In this document: piece after piece, positions 40,931-53,800 of the stretch | Layout: each line of letters starts with the position of its first letter | How positions within the stretch are numbered: the stretch's first letter is position 1 | Assembly (NCBI RefSeq): GCF_963576675.1 | Contig: NC_088913.1 | Coordinates: 78,429,001-78,493,000, forward strand | Direction of reading: 5' to 3' | Origin: Euphorbia lathyris | Taxonomy: Eukaryota; Streptophyta; Magnoliopsida; Malpighiales; Euphorbiaceae | DNA length: 64,000 bases | The notes under the pieces: model-generated | The model's input: the letters and a program-made list of their open reading frames with translations, nothing else | What the model was told of the DNA's origin: nothing | Database searches by the model: none | Made by a program: the position numbers and the translations under genes

Positions 40931-43900
40931 TTCTCTCCTTCTTTAAAAGAGTTCGACACTGATTTGTCTGTGTGGAACTCCAAAGTACCATCCGGCTTCC
41001 ACGGGCTAAGGTCACGGATGTTGAACGCTGGTGAGATTTTACCAAGCCAATTCGGCAATGCTATATGATAGGCATTGGCATTGACCTTCTTGGTGACCTT
41101 GTATGGCCCGTATTTCCTAGGCCGAAGCTTGCTGCTTGTGGCGTTGGCGAGTCTCTTTTTGCCCAAATAGACCATAACCTCATCCCCAACCTCAAACTGT
41201 AGGTCCCTGCGGTGCTCATCCGCCTTAGCCTTTAATGTCTGATTCCTCTCTTCAAGAGTCTTTCTCACCTCTTGGTGCATCTGTACATAGTCCTTGGCCA
41301 GCTGGTTGGCAGTCACATTTCCTTTAGGAAGATGGGCTATATCAAGGACGTGGTTCGGGGTCTTCGTGTATACCACCTCAAATGGGGATCTCCCGGTTCC
41401 CGAATGTACAGAGCCGTTGTAGGCGAACTCAGCTTGGGCTAAAACCACATCCCACATCCTGGGCTTATCCTTACACTTACTGCGCAGTAAGTTTCCCAAA
41501 GTTCTATTGACCACCTCGGTCTGTCCGTCTGTTTGAGGATGGGCGGTGGTACTAAACTTCAGAGACGTATCAAACAGAGCCCACAACGTTCGCCAGAAGT
41601 GACTGAGGAACTTCGTATCACGATCCGAAACAATGCTCTTAGGTACGCCATGTAACCTGACAATCTCTCTGAAGGATAGCTTAGCAGTCGCTGAGGCATC
41701 ATTAGTTTTACGACAAGGTATGAAGTGGGCCATCTTTGAGAACCGATCAACCACGACAAAGATGGAATCCATGCCTCTCTGAGTTCTAGGCAACCCTAGG
41801 ACAAAGTCCATGGACAGATCCTCCCATATGGTCTCTGGCACAGGCAAAGGTAGTTGCAAGCCAGCATTTGTAGTGCGTCCTTTGGCGGTCTGGCAAATAT
41901 AGCATCGTTCTACTAAGTAGGCAACATCTCTTCTCATCTTAGGCCAGAAATAACGAGAACTCACTGCTTCAAATGTCTTGTCTCGCCCAAAATGTCCTCC
42001 AAGGGATTCGCCATGTAGATCACGAATAACCTTCTCGCGGATGGAAGTGCAGGGTAAGCAAAGTTGGTTGCCCCTCATGAGATACTCATCCATCAGGTGA
42101 TACGCCCCATCCCCATGCTAGTGCTGACACTTTTTCCAGATACTGCCAAACTCAGGATCCGCCAAGTATTCTCCTCGGATGTGTTCAAAACAATCGGTCT
42201 CCAGGTTTACTGTCTTGATTAGTGACACCCTTCGACTCAAGGCGTCCGCCACCTTGTTCTTTTTTCCAGCCTTATGGATAAGCTTATAGGGGAACTTATC
42301 TATGAAGGCGGACCACCGGGCATGCATGGAGCTTCGAAGTTGCTTCTGACTTCCCAGGTACTTGAGATCTTGATGGTCAGTGTAGAGGATGAATTCTTTT
42401 CCCACCAAGTAATGCTCCCACACTTTCAACACCCTTACTACAACATAAAATTCTTGATCATACGTTGCCCACTTTTGTCGTGCCTCACAGAGCTTCTCAC
42501 TGAAATATGCAATGGGCCTCTTTTCTTGCATCAAGACACCACCAATCCCAACTCCATTGGCATCACACTCAACTTCGAACAGTTTATCAAAATTGGGATA
42601 CGCCAGCACTGGTGCTGTACTCAGCTTTTCCTTGATCAGGGCGAAGCTCTTCTCTTGGGCATCCGCCCACTCGAACCCCCTTCCCTTCTTTAAACATTCT
42701 GTCAACGGGGCCACTATGGCACTGAAGTTCTTGATGAATCGGCGATAAAATGTTGCTAGCCCATGAAAACTTCTGATATCCCCCACATTCCTCGGAGTGG
42801 GCCATTCCCGGATGGCTCTTACCTTCTCCCCATCAACTTGGACCCCATCGCCACTAATCACGAACCCAAGGAAAACCAGGCTCTCCATGACGAAGTCACA
42901 CTTCTTAGTGTTGGCGTATAACTGGTGTTTCCTTAACAGGTTAAACACTATCTATAAATGCTCCACATGTTCCACCAAGGTCTCGCTATGAATCAGGATG
43001 TCATCAAAATACACATCTACAAATTTTCCAATCACCGGGCGAAGCACTTGATTCATCAGCCTCATAAATGTACTGGGGGCATTAGTCATCCCGAATGGCA
43101 TTACTAACCACTCATACAATCCATCTCTGGTCTTGAAAGCCGTCTTTCACTCGTCCCCAGATCGAATTCGTATCTGATGATAACCACTCATGAGATCAAT
43201 CTTGGAGAAAACTCGGGATCCGCCAAGTTGGTCTAGCATATCATCCAACCTTGGAATAGGGAATTTATACTTGATAGTGATCTTGTTAATAGCCCTGCTG
43301 TCCACACACATCTGCCAAGATCCATCCTTCTTGGGCGTAAGTAGGGCTGGGACGACGCATGGACTCATACTTTCCCTAACGTATCCCATCTCAATGAGCT
43401 CTTCCACCTTCTGCCTCATGATGTCATTTTCCTTTGGACTCATTCGATAATGGGGGAGGCTTGGTAAACTAGCCACGGGCACAAGATCGATATGATGTTG
43501 GATGTCCCTCAAAGGTGGTAACCCACTTGGCAATTCCTCAGGGAACAGATCTTGATATTCGCCAAGTAGGCGGGTCACCTCAGTTGGCATCTCCCTTTTG
43601 CCCCTTTGGGAGGGTTCGTGATTCGCCTTAACCATTACCACATACATCATCTGGCTCTCTTCACATTCGCTGACAAATGATTTGTGTGTAGGACAGACTA
43701 CCAAGGTAGACTTCTCGTCGGCCTTTGGCTCTCTCATAATTGGCGTAAGTACGAACTTCACCTCATTCTTCACAAATCTGTAAGTGTTCTCTCTTCCTGC
43801 GTGGGTGGCATCGTTATCAAACTGCCAAGGTCGGCCCAACAATAGGTGGCAGGCATCCATATCGACCACATCATAACAGACTTCATCACTGTAATCACCA

Positions 43901-45445
43901 ATCGCAATAGGTACCCTGCATCTCTGGGTCACCCTAAGTTCACCCACGTTCTTGATCCATCCCACCCTATAGGGGTCGGGATGCGCCTCTGCCAACAACC
44001 CCAATTTCTGAATGGCGCTGCTGCTCACAATGTTCTCTTGGCTCCCACTATCTATTATCACATTGCATCGCCCACCTCTCACGAGACAGCGGGTCCTAAA
44101 TAGTTGGTGCCTCTGATCTCCCTCTATCCGGCTGGAGACTAACAAACGCCATACCACATGAATGGCGTATCTCTCTTCATCCGCCTCATCATCATCTTCT
44201 CCCAAGGGTTCACAAAATACTTCATCCCCTTCGTCATAGTCATCTTCATACCTCTCCACCATGTTGGCGCTTTTCCTCCTAGGACATTCGTTGGATCTAT
44301 GGCCTGGCTCATTGCACCGAAAATATTTAAAACGCGCTGGCCTCGCATATGGATTGTTGCTCTTAGGTGGTATATGTGCTTCCTTGTATGGCCTAGTATC
44401 TCCGACAGACCCCCTTCCCACATTATTCATCTTGGCCCCACTGGCACTCGCCACCTTCTTGCCTTTGTCATAAGACTTCACGTTATCTCTTCCTCCAGGT
44501 GTATACTCAGTAGTGGCAGATCTCCTGGATCTCCCGGTTAGTTGAGACTCAGCCTTGAGGGCTAAATTCCTGGATGTTGTATCTCAACCCTTCTAGATAC
44601 CTAGAGGTCTTTTGGCTTTCAGTTTCTGACAAGTTGGCCCTTGCCGAAAGCCTCAAGAACTCGGAGGTATACTCATGGACACTTCGGGTCCCTTGAGAGC
44701 ATCCCCTGTAGGAGCTGTAAATATACTGCTCATAATCCGGCGATAGGAACCGCTCCCTCAACATCGCCTTCATCCATAGCCAAGATCTAATCGGATCTCT
44801 GCCCCCTATTCTTCTTTCTTCCCTTATCTGATCCCACCGAACTGATGCGCCACCCTTCAGGCGATACGCCACCAGCCTCACTTTCCCCTCATCAGGAATC
44901 CCAGCATATTCAAAGAAACGTTCCACTTCCGATAACCAGTCTAAGAATCCTTCTATATCCAGTTCGCCTCCAAAAGACGGTAAGTCTATTTTTAGCTTAA
45001 AGGCATCATCTCTATCAAAGTTTCCTAGACCTGGGTATACTCTAGGAACATCCACACGTCTATTGTCAATAGGCCCAACATCCCTCATAGTTCTAACGGT
45101 ATTATCATCCCCAATACCCTCAAAGTCATCACTATCACTATCCGCATTATGCACAAAGACATAGTTGGGTCTTCTTACCTCAGGATCCCTAGGACCCATT
45201 TGTGGAAGCTGCGGTTCAGGGACTCCTTCCTTTCTATGGGTTGAGCCTCCCGCGGTTGGTCGGATTAGAGCCAGAACCTCCAGTTTGAAGTTTTCTAGGG
45301 AGGTGGCTAGCTCTAGGAACCGTTGGTCAGTTTGTTTCTGCCGCTCAAGGCTGGCTTGGATCTGCTCCGCGAGGTGCTCCTTCAGCTCCTCATATCTCCG
45401 GTCACTGGTTTCCATAGAGCCTTGCGGTTGTCGGGGTTGAACCAT
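40807..45445 (-). pseudogene. Gag-Pol polyprotein of gypsy 1, broken
   Basis: Starts at ATG 45445 (MVQPRQPQGSMETSDRR). Order: coiled-coil-like N-terminus, gag core (FDRDDAFKLKIDLPSFGGEL), knuckle reading FRCNEPGHRSNEC, protease with IIDSGSQENIV, RT, RNase H with [20 protein letters not shown], integrase zinc finger and core ([31 protein letters not shown]), and the C-terminal region [15 protein letters not shown]. Breaks: a 44-nt deletion near 44577 that removes part of the gag end; stops near 43147 (TGG to TGA), 42950 and 42117. The frame ends at 40807, 124 nt inside the 3' LTR. Confidence 0.9.
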
Positions 45446-45477
45446 TACCAAAAGAAGTTTCGGGTCAGGAAATGATC

Positions 45478-45490
45478 GGCTCTGATACCA
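45478..45490 (-). other. Primer-binding site of gypsy 1
   Basis: TGGTATCAGAGCC on the minus strand, complementary to initiator tRNA-Met, 2 nt inside the 5' LTR. Confidence 0.9.
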
Positions 45491-45492
45491 AC

Positions 45493-46002
45493 TGATACAG
45501 ATTGAAAGCGATAAATGAAGGTTTTAATCGTAAACCAACAAAGAGGTTCTTCTCTAGCTAAACTAGAAGGAATGAATCCCAATAAACAAGGTATAAACCT
45601 TAGGTTCTCAAAGAGAATGATTTTGATTGATAAAAGTTAGTTCATCTTTACAAAAATGAGGGTTTAAATACATCCTCCTAATGATAATAAAAGACAAGGA
45701 CTACTCCTTACTAGGGTTTCAACAAGGCTATCCGTAAAGGGTAAAATAGGTGATACGCCCCGACAATCAGTACAATGGTACAGGTACGAATTGTCAGGGT
45801 TGTTGGTGAATTACTTCGGGAGGAAGTAAACCGAGATCCGCCCAGGGGGTAGATGTTGATTCGCCTCCTTGTGTACTCCTAGATCCGCCCCGCTCGTATG
45901 TCCTGGGGATCCGCCCTCATAGGTACAACCTCCGTGGATCTGATGCCTGAGGATCCGCCAGAGCGCGTGTGATCAGCGATCCTAGTTAGGATGTCCGCAT
46001 CA
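45493..46002 (-). repeat. 5' LTR of gypsy 1 (510 bp)
   Basis: Same ends and length as the 3' LTR; followed by target duplication AAACG. Confidence 0.93.
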
Positions 46003-46227
46003 AAACGGAATCAAGCTGGTCCCCAAGCGTTGTCCCTAATTAAAAGCTGACAGAATTCCGGAGGCAAATCCCACCAATAATTGTCAATGTTGATGCGACC
46101 GTGGTTGGCAATTTGATCTGCCACTTGGTTTCCTTCGCGATAGATATATGAAGCCTTGAATTGCATATGCTGCAAAATCCGGAGGCAGTTCGACCACTCC
46201 GTTCTTAAATGCCAAGGGACCAACACA

Positions 46228-46872
46228 TAAGATATAAATTTTTGAATTTTTCTTTTATATTTTGTTATTGATTTCATAATTTTTCAATGTTTTTGGATTA
46301 CAAATATGAGCATAAAACATGCAAATTACAACTTCAAAATAATACTTTAAAACTAGAAATATAAACAAGTCATAAAAAATAATATATACCGGGTTAAATG
46401 AAATTAACTGATCTTATTAATGTTGTTGGGATGAGTGAAATAACGTATGGAAGTTCGAAAACTCGTCTCGAATATCGTCGTATTGTTATTGTAATTTTGG
46501 GCCAATTGAAAAGTTCAGCGCCCAAAACCGCAAGTTACCATTTAATTCAATAAATAGCAGCAATTTTTGGTACAAAAATACTAATTACGTGGGACTTTGG
46601 GGCTCGATTTTGAAGGCTGAAGAGATGGGATTTGAGAGAAACGAAAGCTAAAATATAAAGTTCATGTGTAAGGGAAGTATTTGGAAGTGAAATCTCAGGA
46701 AAATGTTATGTAACCAGCGGGGAATAATTTTTGGAAATTGATCTGGCATAATAGTTGTTTGATAGTTGGAAAACAAAATCTTGATTCTATGTTATGGATG
46801 CTAATTTAAGGACCATTTTGAAGGCTATAGAAGGTCATTTTTCACAAAATAAGGTTTAATTGTTTGGAGGCA
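46228..46872. other. AT-rich spacer, nothing recognised
   Basis: The first 80 bp match 59065-59120 of unit 2. The rest contains no accepted ORF, RNA gene or clear repeat boundary. Confidence 0.5.
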
Positions 46873-47130
46873 TATTTTTAGCATTCTTAATGGGCATGAG
46901 GAACCGTGATTACACTAGATCTAGTACATTATGAACCCATTTCTTTAATTACCTAATTAGTTAAAATTTGTGTATTTAACACTCGAAAGACACCGAAAAT
47001 TACTAATTGTTAAAACTTTAAAGTTATCTAAACGGGATTCATATATTCATTCACTACATTTTACACATTCACTATCAGTCCCTTTTACCCTGATGTGCAT
47101 TTTGTATCCTCTTTGAGGAATGGGTGTAGG
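46873..47130 (+). repeat. Duplicated non-coding block at the left of CEP unit 2
   Basis: From TTGGAGGCATATTTT to TGAGGAATGGGTGTAGG. The same block occurs twice in tandem at 62320-62560 and 62630-62880 ahead of unit 3. No coding potential. Confidence 0.75.
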
Positions 47131-47236
47131 TTGGAGCATATCACTTATAGCACAATATTGTTTACTCATTGCTTGAACCTTTGTGCGGGAGACCTAGGTA
47201 ATATCTAGTGTTGCAACAAAAAATTGAGTTAATATT

Positions 47237-47297
47237 AGTGACTCAAGATCATTTGTATGCTTACATCTAGCTACAGTCCTCGAGTTGGTCACGCTAG
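47237..47297 (+). pseudogene. Decayed CEP peptide gene, 3' end only (unit 2)
   Basis: GACTCAAGATCATTTGTATG aligns with the RDHLYAM region of CEP 1. Then a shortened motif reads S-Y-S-P-R-V-G-H-A and TAG, followed by the shared ACTATATCTTATT 3' sequence. It shares SPRVGH with the decayed copy at 36774. Confidence 0.65.
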
Positions 47298-47620
47298 ACT
47301 ATATCTTATTTCTTTTTAAATAAATTAAATTTATATTGTCAACACACAAAATTTATTCGAAATAAATGAAGTTAGTGAACTTTGTGTAACAAATACTAAC
47401 TCTTGGCTAATAAAATAAAATAAAAAGGGAATCATTGATTTTGTATTGTGGTGAAATTTAGAAAATTTACAAAAGCAAAGAAAACTGTTTCATTAATTTT
47501 AAGATATAAAAGAAGATATCATTCTTTTTGTTTTCTTCTTAAACTTTGCAAAATTACAAAACAAATGAAATCCTCTTTTGCTGGTTTTCAGAATTCACAT
47601 GCAATTTCTTAGTGTTTAAG
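47298..47620 (+). promoter_or_regulatory. Distal upstream region of CEP copy 2
   Basis: Homologous to 36819-37165 and 63042-63370. The retroposon at 47634 now separates it from the TATA box of copy 2. Confidence 0.55.
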
Positions 47621-47633
47621 AATCAATAGGTGC

Positions 47634-49291
47634 CAAGGCTTAATAATGCTCATTGAACAGCAGTGCTAGAGAGTTCTCTCTAGATCTACACCCACAACCA
47701 CCGCCTCCCACCACCTTTCTCCGTTTTTCTGCTTCTCCTTCCCCACCTCTCCTAAACCATCGGCTTTCCTCCTCCTCTCCCTTCCTTGTTACTGCTGTCA
47801 CTACAAGAAGTTTGGTCTTTTATGACGATTATTTTTTCTACGAATATAATTTTGTCACCTATAATCATTTAACCATGACAAATTTTAACTTTCGTCATTA
47901 TTTATAAATTTTTCATGACAAGTTTGAAAGGCGTCTCTATTTATTTAAAATTTTGTCACTATTTGATACATTTGGTGACGATAATTGAAAAATCGTAACT
48001 TATCCTTCTAGGGGAAAACTTAAGTATAATAAATTGGGAGAGAAACTTTTTTCTTGACGAAATAATGATAATTGGTGACAAAATTATCGTCATAATAAGA
48101 AATATTTTTTATGACACTTTATATTCATCATAACATAAATTGAATAAATGGTGACAAATGAGATATCATCATATATTATAATATTTTGTGATATTATTTA
48201 AATATCGTCATGTATTTTGATGTTATTGTGACGATTTATGAATTATCATCACCGTAATATTAACATAAATTTTTTAATAATTTAAAATTGGGAAAAGAAT
48301 ATATTTTTTTGAAAAAAGAATTTTAATATATGACGATTTATTTTTTCATCAAGATAATATATTAATGACAATTTTTAATATTGTCATTTATTATTATTTT
48401 ATTGTAACCATATTTGTACATTGATCTATTATAATATTTGTATGACAATACGATAAATCGTCATAAAATAATGTTAATTGATGATATTTTTATATCGTCA
48501 TAGAATATAATATTAATCTTACTCGTCATATATTTTGATTATTATTATTATCACGTTACTTATATTTTTCATATATAATAATATTTTTGTGGACAAAATA
48601 TTAGGTTTATCACAATGACGATCGCTATGACGATAAATTTTTGTCACCTATTATATATTGTGACGATAAACTATGTTTTCATGACAATTTGTGTGCGTCA
48701 AACAAGACCGAATTTCTTGTAGTGTGCTTAGTTGAGGAGGAAGGAGGAAACTTGTCGTCCTTCTTCCTCCCCCCACCGTTTCTTTTTTCGGTTTTCGTGT
48801 TTATTTTCCTTTTGTTTTGTGTCAGTTTCTTTAGTTGGATCATATATATTTCATCGTGCTTTTGGATCTGGTTTAACTGCACCTGTTGGTTAAATTCTCA
48901 GTTTTGGTAACCTTTTCTGTGTTAGCAAGAACAGAAACGGTAGATCTTATCCGTAGATCACTGGATCTACGTGGTTGAAAAAGAAAGGACTTAGATCCAA
49001 AGGTTCAGAATGGTTCAAATGCTGAAGATTGGACTACAGTTGCTTTGCGACGAATTTGGAGTTACCATCTATATATGTTTCAAATGTTGTCTATGTTTAA
49101 TGTACCTTTAATGACTTTTCTTGCTTTTAATAGTCATGTTTTTGCTTTTAATAGTAATTTTCTTGCCCTAGTGGATTATGTATTAGGCTTAGCCTATATG
49201 TGTGTAAGGTTTTATTCCTTACTGGTTTCATAGTGTACTTGCAATTTTATGATTTAATGAAATATTAGCATTCCTATCAAAAAAAAAAAAA
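47634..49291 (+). mobile_element. Poly(A)-tailed retroposon flanked by 13-bp target duplication
   Basis: Flanked by perfect AATCAATAGGTGC (47621-47633 and 49292-49304). A run of A precedes the right copy. Unit 3 has the uninterrupted site at 63371-63383. The body is about 730 bp without the nested CACTA MITE. It starts with a CT-rich, UTR-like stretch and ends with 3'-UTR-like sequence (TTTAATGAAATATTAGC), with no long ORF. This is a product of LINE machinery: a non-autonomous LINE derivative or a copy of a cellular RNA. I cannot name the source. Confidence 0.75.
47799..48724. mobile_element. Non-autonomous CACTA MITE (926 bp) inside the retroposon
   Basis: Terminal inverted repeats start CACTACAAGAA and end TTCTTGTAGTG, with the next bases also paired (GTTTGGTCTT against GACCGAATT reversed). 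The interior is full of ATGACGAT/ATCGTCAT words in both orientations, typical of subterminal repeats. Flanks are TGT and TGC, an imperfect 3-bp duplication. No transposase is encoded; a second family relative to the CACTA end at 10216. Confidence 0.85.
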
Positions 49292-49315
49292 AATCAATAG
49301 GTGCATCTCTTCCTC

Positions 49316-49323
49316 TATAAATA
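49316..49323 (+). promoter_or_regulatory. TATA box of CEP copy 2
   Basis: TATAAATA, 12 bp after the right target duplication of the retroposon and 90 bp before the ATG. Confidence 0.6.
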
Positions 49324-49412
49324 CCAATAGGGTAGCCTCCTCTTTCTTCACTCTTCCTTCTTCAATATCATTTCCTTTTAAAAATTTCTACTCTTTCGTT
49401 ATTTCTTCCAAA

Positions 49413-49624
49413 ATGGCCAAAGTGAATGCATTATTCATTCTTTTAATGTTGATGATATTTCAGTCCATGGGAGAGTTTTGGATGACAAACATTGCATCAA
49501 TCCGCCTGCAACATCGATACTTCCATATGCTGCAATATCAATGGCTGAAGAAGAGCGTCAAGGTCATTTGTATGAAATGAGGCCTACTACACCTGGCCAC
49601 AGTCTTGGTGTTGGCCACCGCTAG
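49413..49624 (+). pseudogene. CEP precursor copy 2, frameshifted
   Basis: Begins MAKVNALFILLMLMIFQS like copy 3. A 4-nt deletion (CAGTCC-ACAA-ATGG reduced to CAGTCCATGG) then shifts the frame. An in-frame 42-nt deletion between two CCACCTG/CCGCCTG repeats has removed part of the variable region. In the original frame the C-terminal domain still reads EMRPTTPGHSLGVGH then Arg and TAG: the conserved second proline of SPG, normally a hydroxylation site, is Leu. Non-functional as a precursor. Confidence 0.8.
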
Positions 49625-50283
49625 ACTATATCTTATTTCTGGTGAAATAAATTAAATTTATATTTTAAATAAAATGAAAATTTTCATTGGGAGTTTACTT
49701 TATAATTGTGTTTGATTATCTAGCTAGCCAATATTAGCTTGACCTGGATTATGATATCAGTGCTGCAACAAAAATTCAGTTAAGTGCAAAATAATTAATT
49801 AAAAAATAATAATAATTGAGTTTGGTCCATTAAATACTTAATAGCAGGTAGAAAGAAGAATTCTCTAAATATGAACTTCAATTCTCACACTACATTAATC
49901 TAATATAGAGAAATGCAATACTTACTTCAACTTTTATGTTTTTTAAAATTCAATCATAAAAATCAAGTAAATTGAATTTCACCTAAGTAAAATTGTTTAA
50001 AAAAAATCAAACTTCTTGCTAAAATTCAATTAATTCATGTTCTTAACAAAATAACTATTACTTTGTTTATTTTTATCATTGCATCAATTTTACATTCCAC
50101 CATCTAATGGTGAAAACAAACAAAATAACTGTTATTTTGTTAATAACAAAGTAATATATTGTTATTAGTATCATATATATTTTTCCAGCTTAGTACATTT
50201 AAAATCCTGAACTTCCCTGAAAATATCAATTTTCCATGGCACTAGCTTAAACTTACATTATTAATCTTCCAAAGTCTACATGG
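49625..50283 (+). other. 3' flank of CEP copy 2 and duplicated spacer
   Basis: AT-rich, homologous to 37509-38027 and 39190-39330. No ORF accepted. Ends at the gypsy 2 target site. Confidence 0.65.
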
Positions 50284-50288
50284 AAGAG

Positions 50289-50785
50289 TGATGCGGACAT
50301 CCGAACTGGCCACACTGATCGCGCGGACTCTAGCGGGTCTTCAAGAATCAAGCTCACAGAGGATGCACCTGGAAGGGCGGATCCCCAAGACATGCGAGCA
50401 AGGCGGATCTAGGAGTACGCCAGAAGGCGTATCCACATATGAGCATGGGCGGATCGCCAAGATTACTTCCTCAGGAAGTCGACCAACAGACAGCCTGACA
50501 GTCCGTACCTGCGCCGACGTACTCCTTGTCTGAGCAGACTATCCATTTTGCCCTTTGTCTTATGCCTTTTTGTAACCCTAATAGGGGTAGCGTCGGTCAT
50601 TAGGGGTGTATTTATACCCTCATTTTGTAAGAATGGAACAACTTTTATCAATCAAATATCATTTCTCTTTGAGAATTAAGGTTTATACCTTGTTATCGGG
50701 ATTCACTCCTTCAAGTTAAGCTTGAGAAGAACATCTTTGTTGGTTTACGACTAAAACCTTCATTTCTCGCTTTCAATCCGTATCA
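50289..50785 (+). repeat. 5' LTR of gypsy 2 (497 bp)
   Basis: TGATGCGGAC...CCGTATCA. Contains the last 41 codons of the pol frame because the 3' LTR is coding. The TATTTATAC sequence near 50610 is a plausible promoter element. Confidence 0.95.
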
Positions 50786-50787
50786 GT

Positions 50788-50800
50788 TGGTATCAGAGCC
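50788..50800 (+). other. Primer-binding site of gypsy 2
   Basis: TGGTATCAGAGCC, complementary to initiator tRNA-Met, 2 nt after the LTR. Confidence 0.92.
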
Positions 50801-50832
50801 AATCGTTTCCTGACCCGAAACTTCTTTTGGCA

Positions 50833-53800
50833 ATGGTTCAACCCCGACAACCGCAAGATTCCATGGAAACCAGTGACCGGAGGTATGAGGAGCTAAGGGA
50901 GCACCTCGCGGAACAGATTCAGGCCAGCCATGAGCGGCAGAGACAGACCGATCAAAAGTTCCTGGAGTTAACCACCTCCCTAGAAAACTTCAAACTGGAG
51001 GTTCGGTCCTTGATCCAATCCGCAGCAGGAGGATCAACTCAGAGAAAGGAAGGAGCCCTTGAACAACCACGTCCACAAATGGGTCCTAGGGATCCTGAGG
51101 TAAGAAGGCCTGACTTTGTCCTTGTGCATAACGCTGATAGCGATAGTGATGATTTTGAGGATATTGGGATAATGGTGCCTTTAGAAATATGAGGGGTGTT
51201 GGCCCGAATGATAACAGACGTGTGGGTATGGCTAGGGCAGAACCAGATCTAGGAAACTTTGACAGGGATGATGCCTTTAAGTTAAAAATAGACTTACCGT
51301 CTTTTGGTGGTGAACTGGATATAGAGGGGTTCTTAGATTGGTTATCGGAAGTTGAGCGCTTCTTTGAATATGCTGGGATTCCTGATGAGAGGAAAGTAAG
51401 GCTGGTGGCGTATCGCCTGAAGGGTGGCGCATCAGTTTGGTGGGATCAGATGAGGGAAGAAAGAAGAAGAGGGGGCAGAGATCCGATTAGATCTTGGCTA
51501 CGAATGAAGGCGATGTTGAGGGAGCGGTTCTTACCGCCGGACTATGAGCAGTATATCTACAGCTCCTACAAAAGATGCTCTCAAGGTGCCCGAAGTGTCC
51601 ATGAGTATACCTCAGAATTCTTAAGGCTATCGGCTAGGGCCAACTTGTCTGAAACTGAAAGCCAAAAGACCTCTAGGTACCTAGAAGGGTTGAGATACAA
51701 CATCCAGGATCGTATTGGCACACAGATGGTGGTTCGAGTGGAAGATGCCATGAATTTGGCCCTGAAGGCTGAATCTCAACTAAGCGGGCGAACCCGAAGA
51801 TCCGCCGCTACCGAGTATACGCCTGGCGGAAGGGATAACGTGAAGTCTTATGACAAAGGCAAGAGAGTGGCGAGTGCCAGTGGAGTCAGGGTTAACAGTG
51901 TGGGAAGAGGATCTGTTGGAGATACTAGGCCATACAAGGAGGTACCTACACCACCTAAGAGCAACAATCCATATGCGAGGCCCGCGTCTTTTAAATGTTT
52001 CAGGTGCAATGAACCAGGCCATAGATCCAACGAGTGTCCTAGGAGGAAGAGTGCTAACATGGTGGAAAGATGTGAAGAAGACTATGAAGAAGGGGATGAA
52101 GTATATTGTGAACCCTTGGGAGAGGATGATGATGAGGCGGATGAAGGGAGATACGCCATTCATGTGGTTAGACGCTTATTAGTCTCCAGCCGACTAGAGG
52201 GCGATCAGAGGCATCAACTATTCCGGACTCGTTGCCTTGTGAACAAAGGGCGATGCAACGTAATCATTGATAGTGGTAGCCAGGAGAACATTGTGAGTAG
52301 CAGCGCCGTTCAGAAGTTCAGGTTGTTGGTAGAGGCGCACCCTGATCCCTACAGGGTGGGATGGATCAAGAACGTTGGTGAGTTGAGGGTGACCCAGAGA
52401 TGCAAGGTACCGATTGAGATTGGTAACTATCATGATGAAGTCTGTTGTGATGTGGTCGATATGGATGCATGCCACCTATTGTTGGGCCGACCCTGACAGT
52501 TTGATAACAACGCCACCCACACCGGAATAGAGAACACTTACAGATTTCTGAAGAATGGGGTGAAGTTTGTCCTTACACCAATGGTGAGAGAGCCAAAGGC
52601 CGACGAGAAGTCTACCTTGGTAGTCTGTCCTACACACAAATCGTTTGTCAGCGAATGTGAAGAAAGCCAAATGGTATACGTGGTAATGGTTAAGGCGAAT
52701 CACGAATCCGCCCAAAGGGACGAAAGGGAAATGCCGAGTGAAGTGACCCGCCTACTTGGCGAGTATCAAGATCTGTTCCCGGAAGAGCTACCCAGTGGGT
52801 TACCACCTTTGAGGGACATCCAACATCATATCGATCTGGTGCCTGGGGCTAGCTTACCAAGCCTCCCACACTATCGAATGAGTCCGAAGGAGAACGAAAT
52901 CATGAGACAGAAAGTGGAGGAACTCATCGAGATGGGATACGTTAGGGAGAGTATGAGTCCTTGCGCTGTTCCAGCTTTACTTACACCGAAGAAGGATGGG
53001 TCTTGGCGGATGTGTGTTGATAGTAGGGCCATCAACAAGATCACCATCAAGTACAAATTCCCCATTCCAAGGTTGGATGATATACTAGACCAGCTTGGCG
53101 GATCTAAAGTCTTCTCCAAGATTGATCTCAGGAGCGGTTATCACCAGATACGTATTCGAGCTGGGGATGAATGGAAGACTGCTTTCAAGACTAGGGATGG
53201 ATTGTATGAGTGGTTAGTGATGCCATTTGGGATGACCAATGCCCCTAGTACTTTTATGAGGCTAATGAATCAGGTGCTTCGCCCGGTGATTGGGAAGTTC
53301 GTAGTTGTGTATTTTGATGATATTTTGATTGATAGCCAGACCTTGGCGGATCATGAGAAGCATTTGCAGACAGTATTTGATCTGTTAAGGAAACACCAGC
53401 TATTCGCCAACACCAAGAAGTGTGACTTTGTCATGGAAAGTTTGGTTTTCCTTGGATTCGTGGTTAGTGGCGACGGTGTCCAAGTGGATGGAGAGAAGGT
53501 GAGAGCCATCCGAGAATGGCCGACTCCGAGGAATGTGGGGGACATCAGGAGTTTTCATGGGCTAGCAACATTTTATCGAAGATTCATTAAGAACTTCAGT
53601 TCCATAGTGTCCCCATTGACAGAATGTTTGAAGAAAGGAAAGGGGTTCGAGTGGGCGGACGCCCAAGAAGAGAGCTTCGCCTTGATCAAGGAAAAACTGA
53701 GTACAGCGCCAGTGCTGGCGTATCCTGATTTTGATAAACTGTTTGAAGTTGAGTGTGATGCCAGTGGAATTGGGATTGGTGGTGTTTTGATGCAAGAGAA

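Larger units (their letters stand above)
40421..46002 (-). mobile_element. Ty3/gypsy LTR retrotransposon 1 (CRM-like chromovirus)
   Basis: 5582-bp minus-strand element with 510-bp LTRs at both ends and 5-bp target duplications AAACG (40416-40420, 46003-46007). Same family as gypsy 2 at 50289. Its LTRs differ at roughly a dozen sites by eye (about 2.5%), so it is older. Gag-pol has one frameshift and several stops. The LTR ends TGATG...TATCA (read in sense), the short leader and the polyprotein that runs into the 3' LTR fit the CRM clade. Confidence 0.9.
40263..46227 (-). mobile_element. LINE fragment 2, interrupted by gypsy 1
   Basis: Minus-strand 3' end of a LINE. A T-run starts at about 40265 (poly(A) side) and a 3' untranslated part lies at 40271-40420. 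After the gypsy insertion, an RNase H end at 46008-46223 encodes HLRTEWSNCLRILQHMQF, IYREGNQVADQIANHG and PPEFCQLLI. Short imperfect repeats CAACGCA and CAACACA at the two ends are a possible target duplication; unit 2 reads straight through at this place (59060). Confidence 0.65.

Noticed and set aside
47653..48910. Small ORFs at 47653-47907 and 48641-48910
   Set aside because: Both cross the border between the retroposon and the CACTA MITE, so they are accidental.
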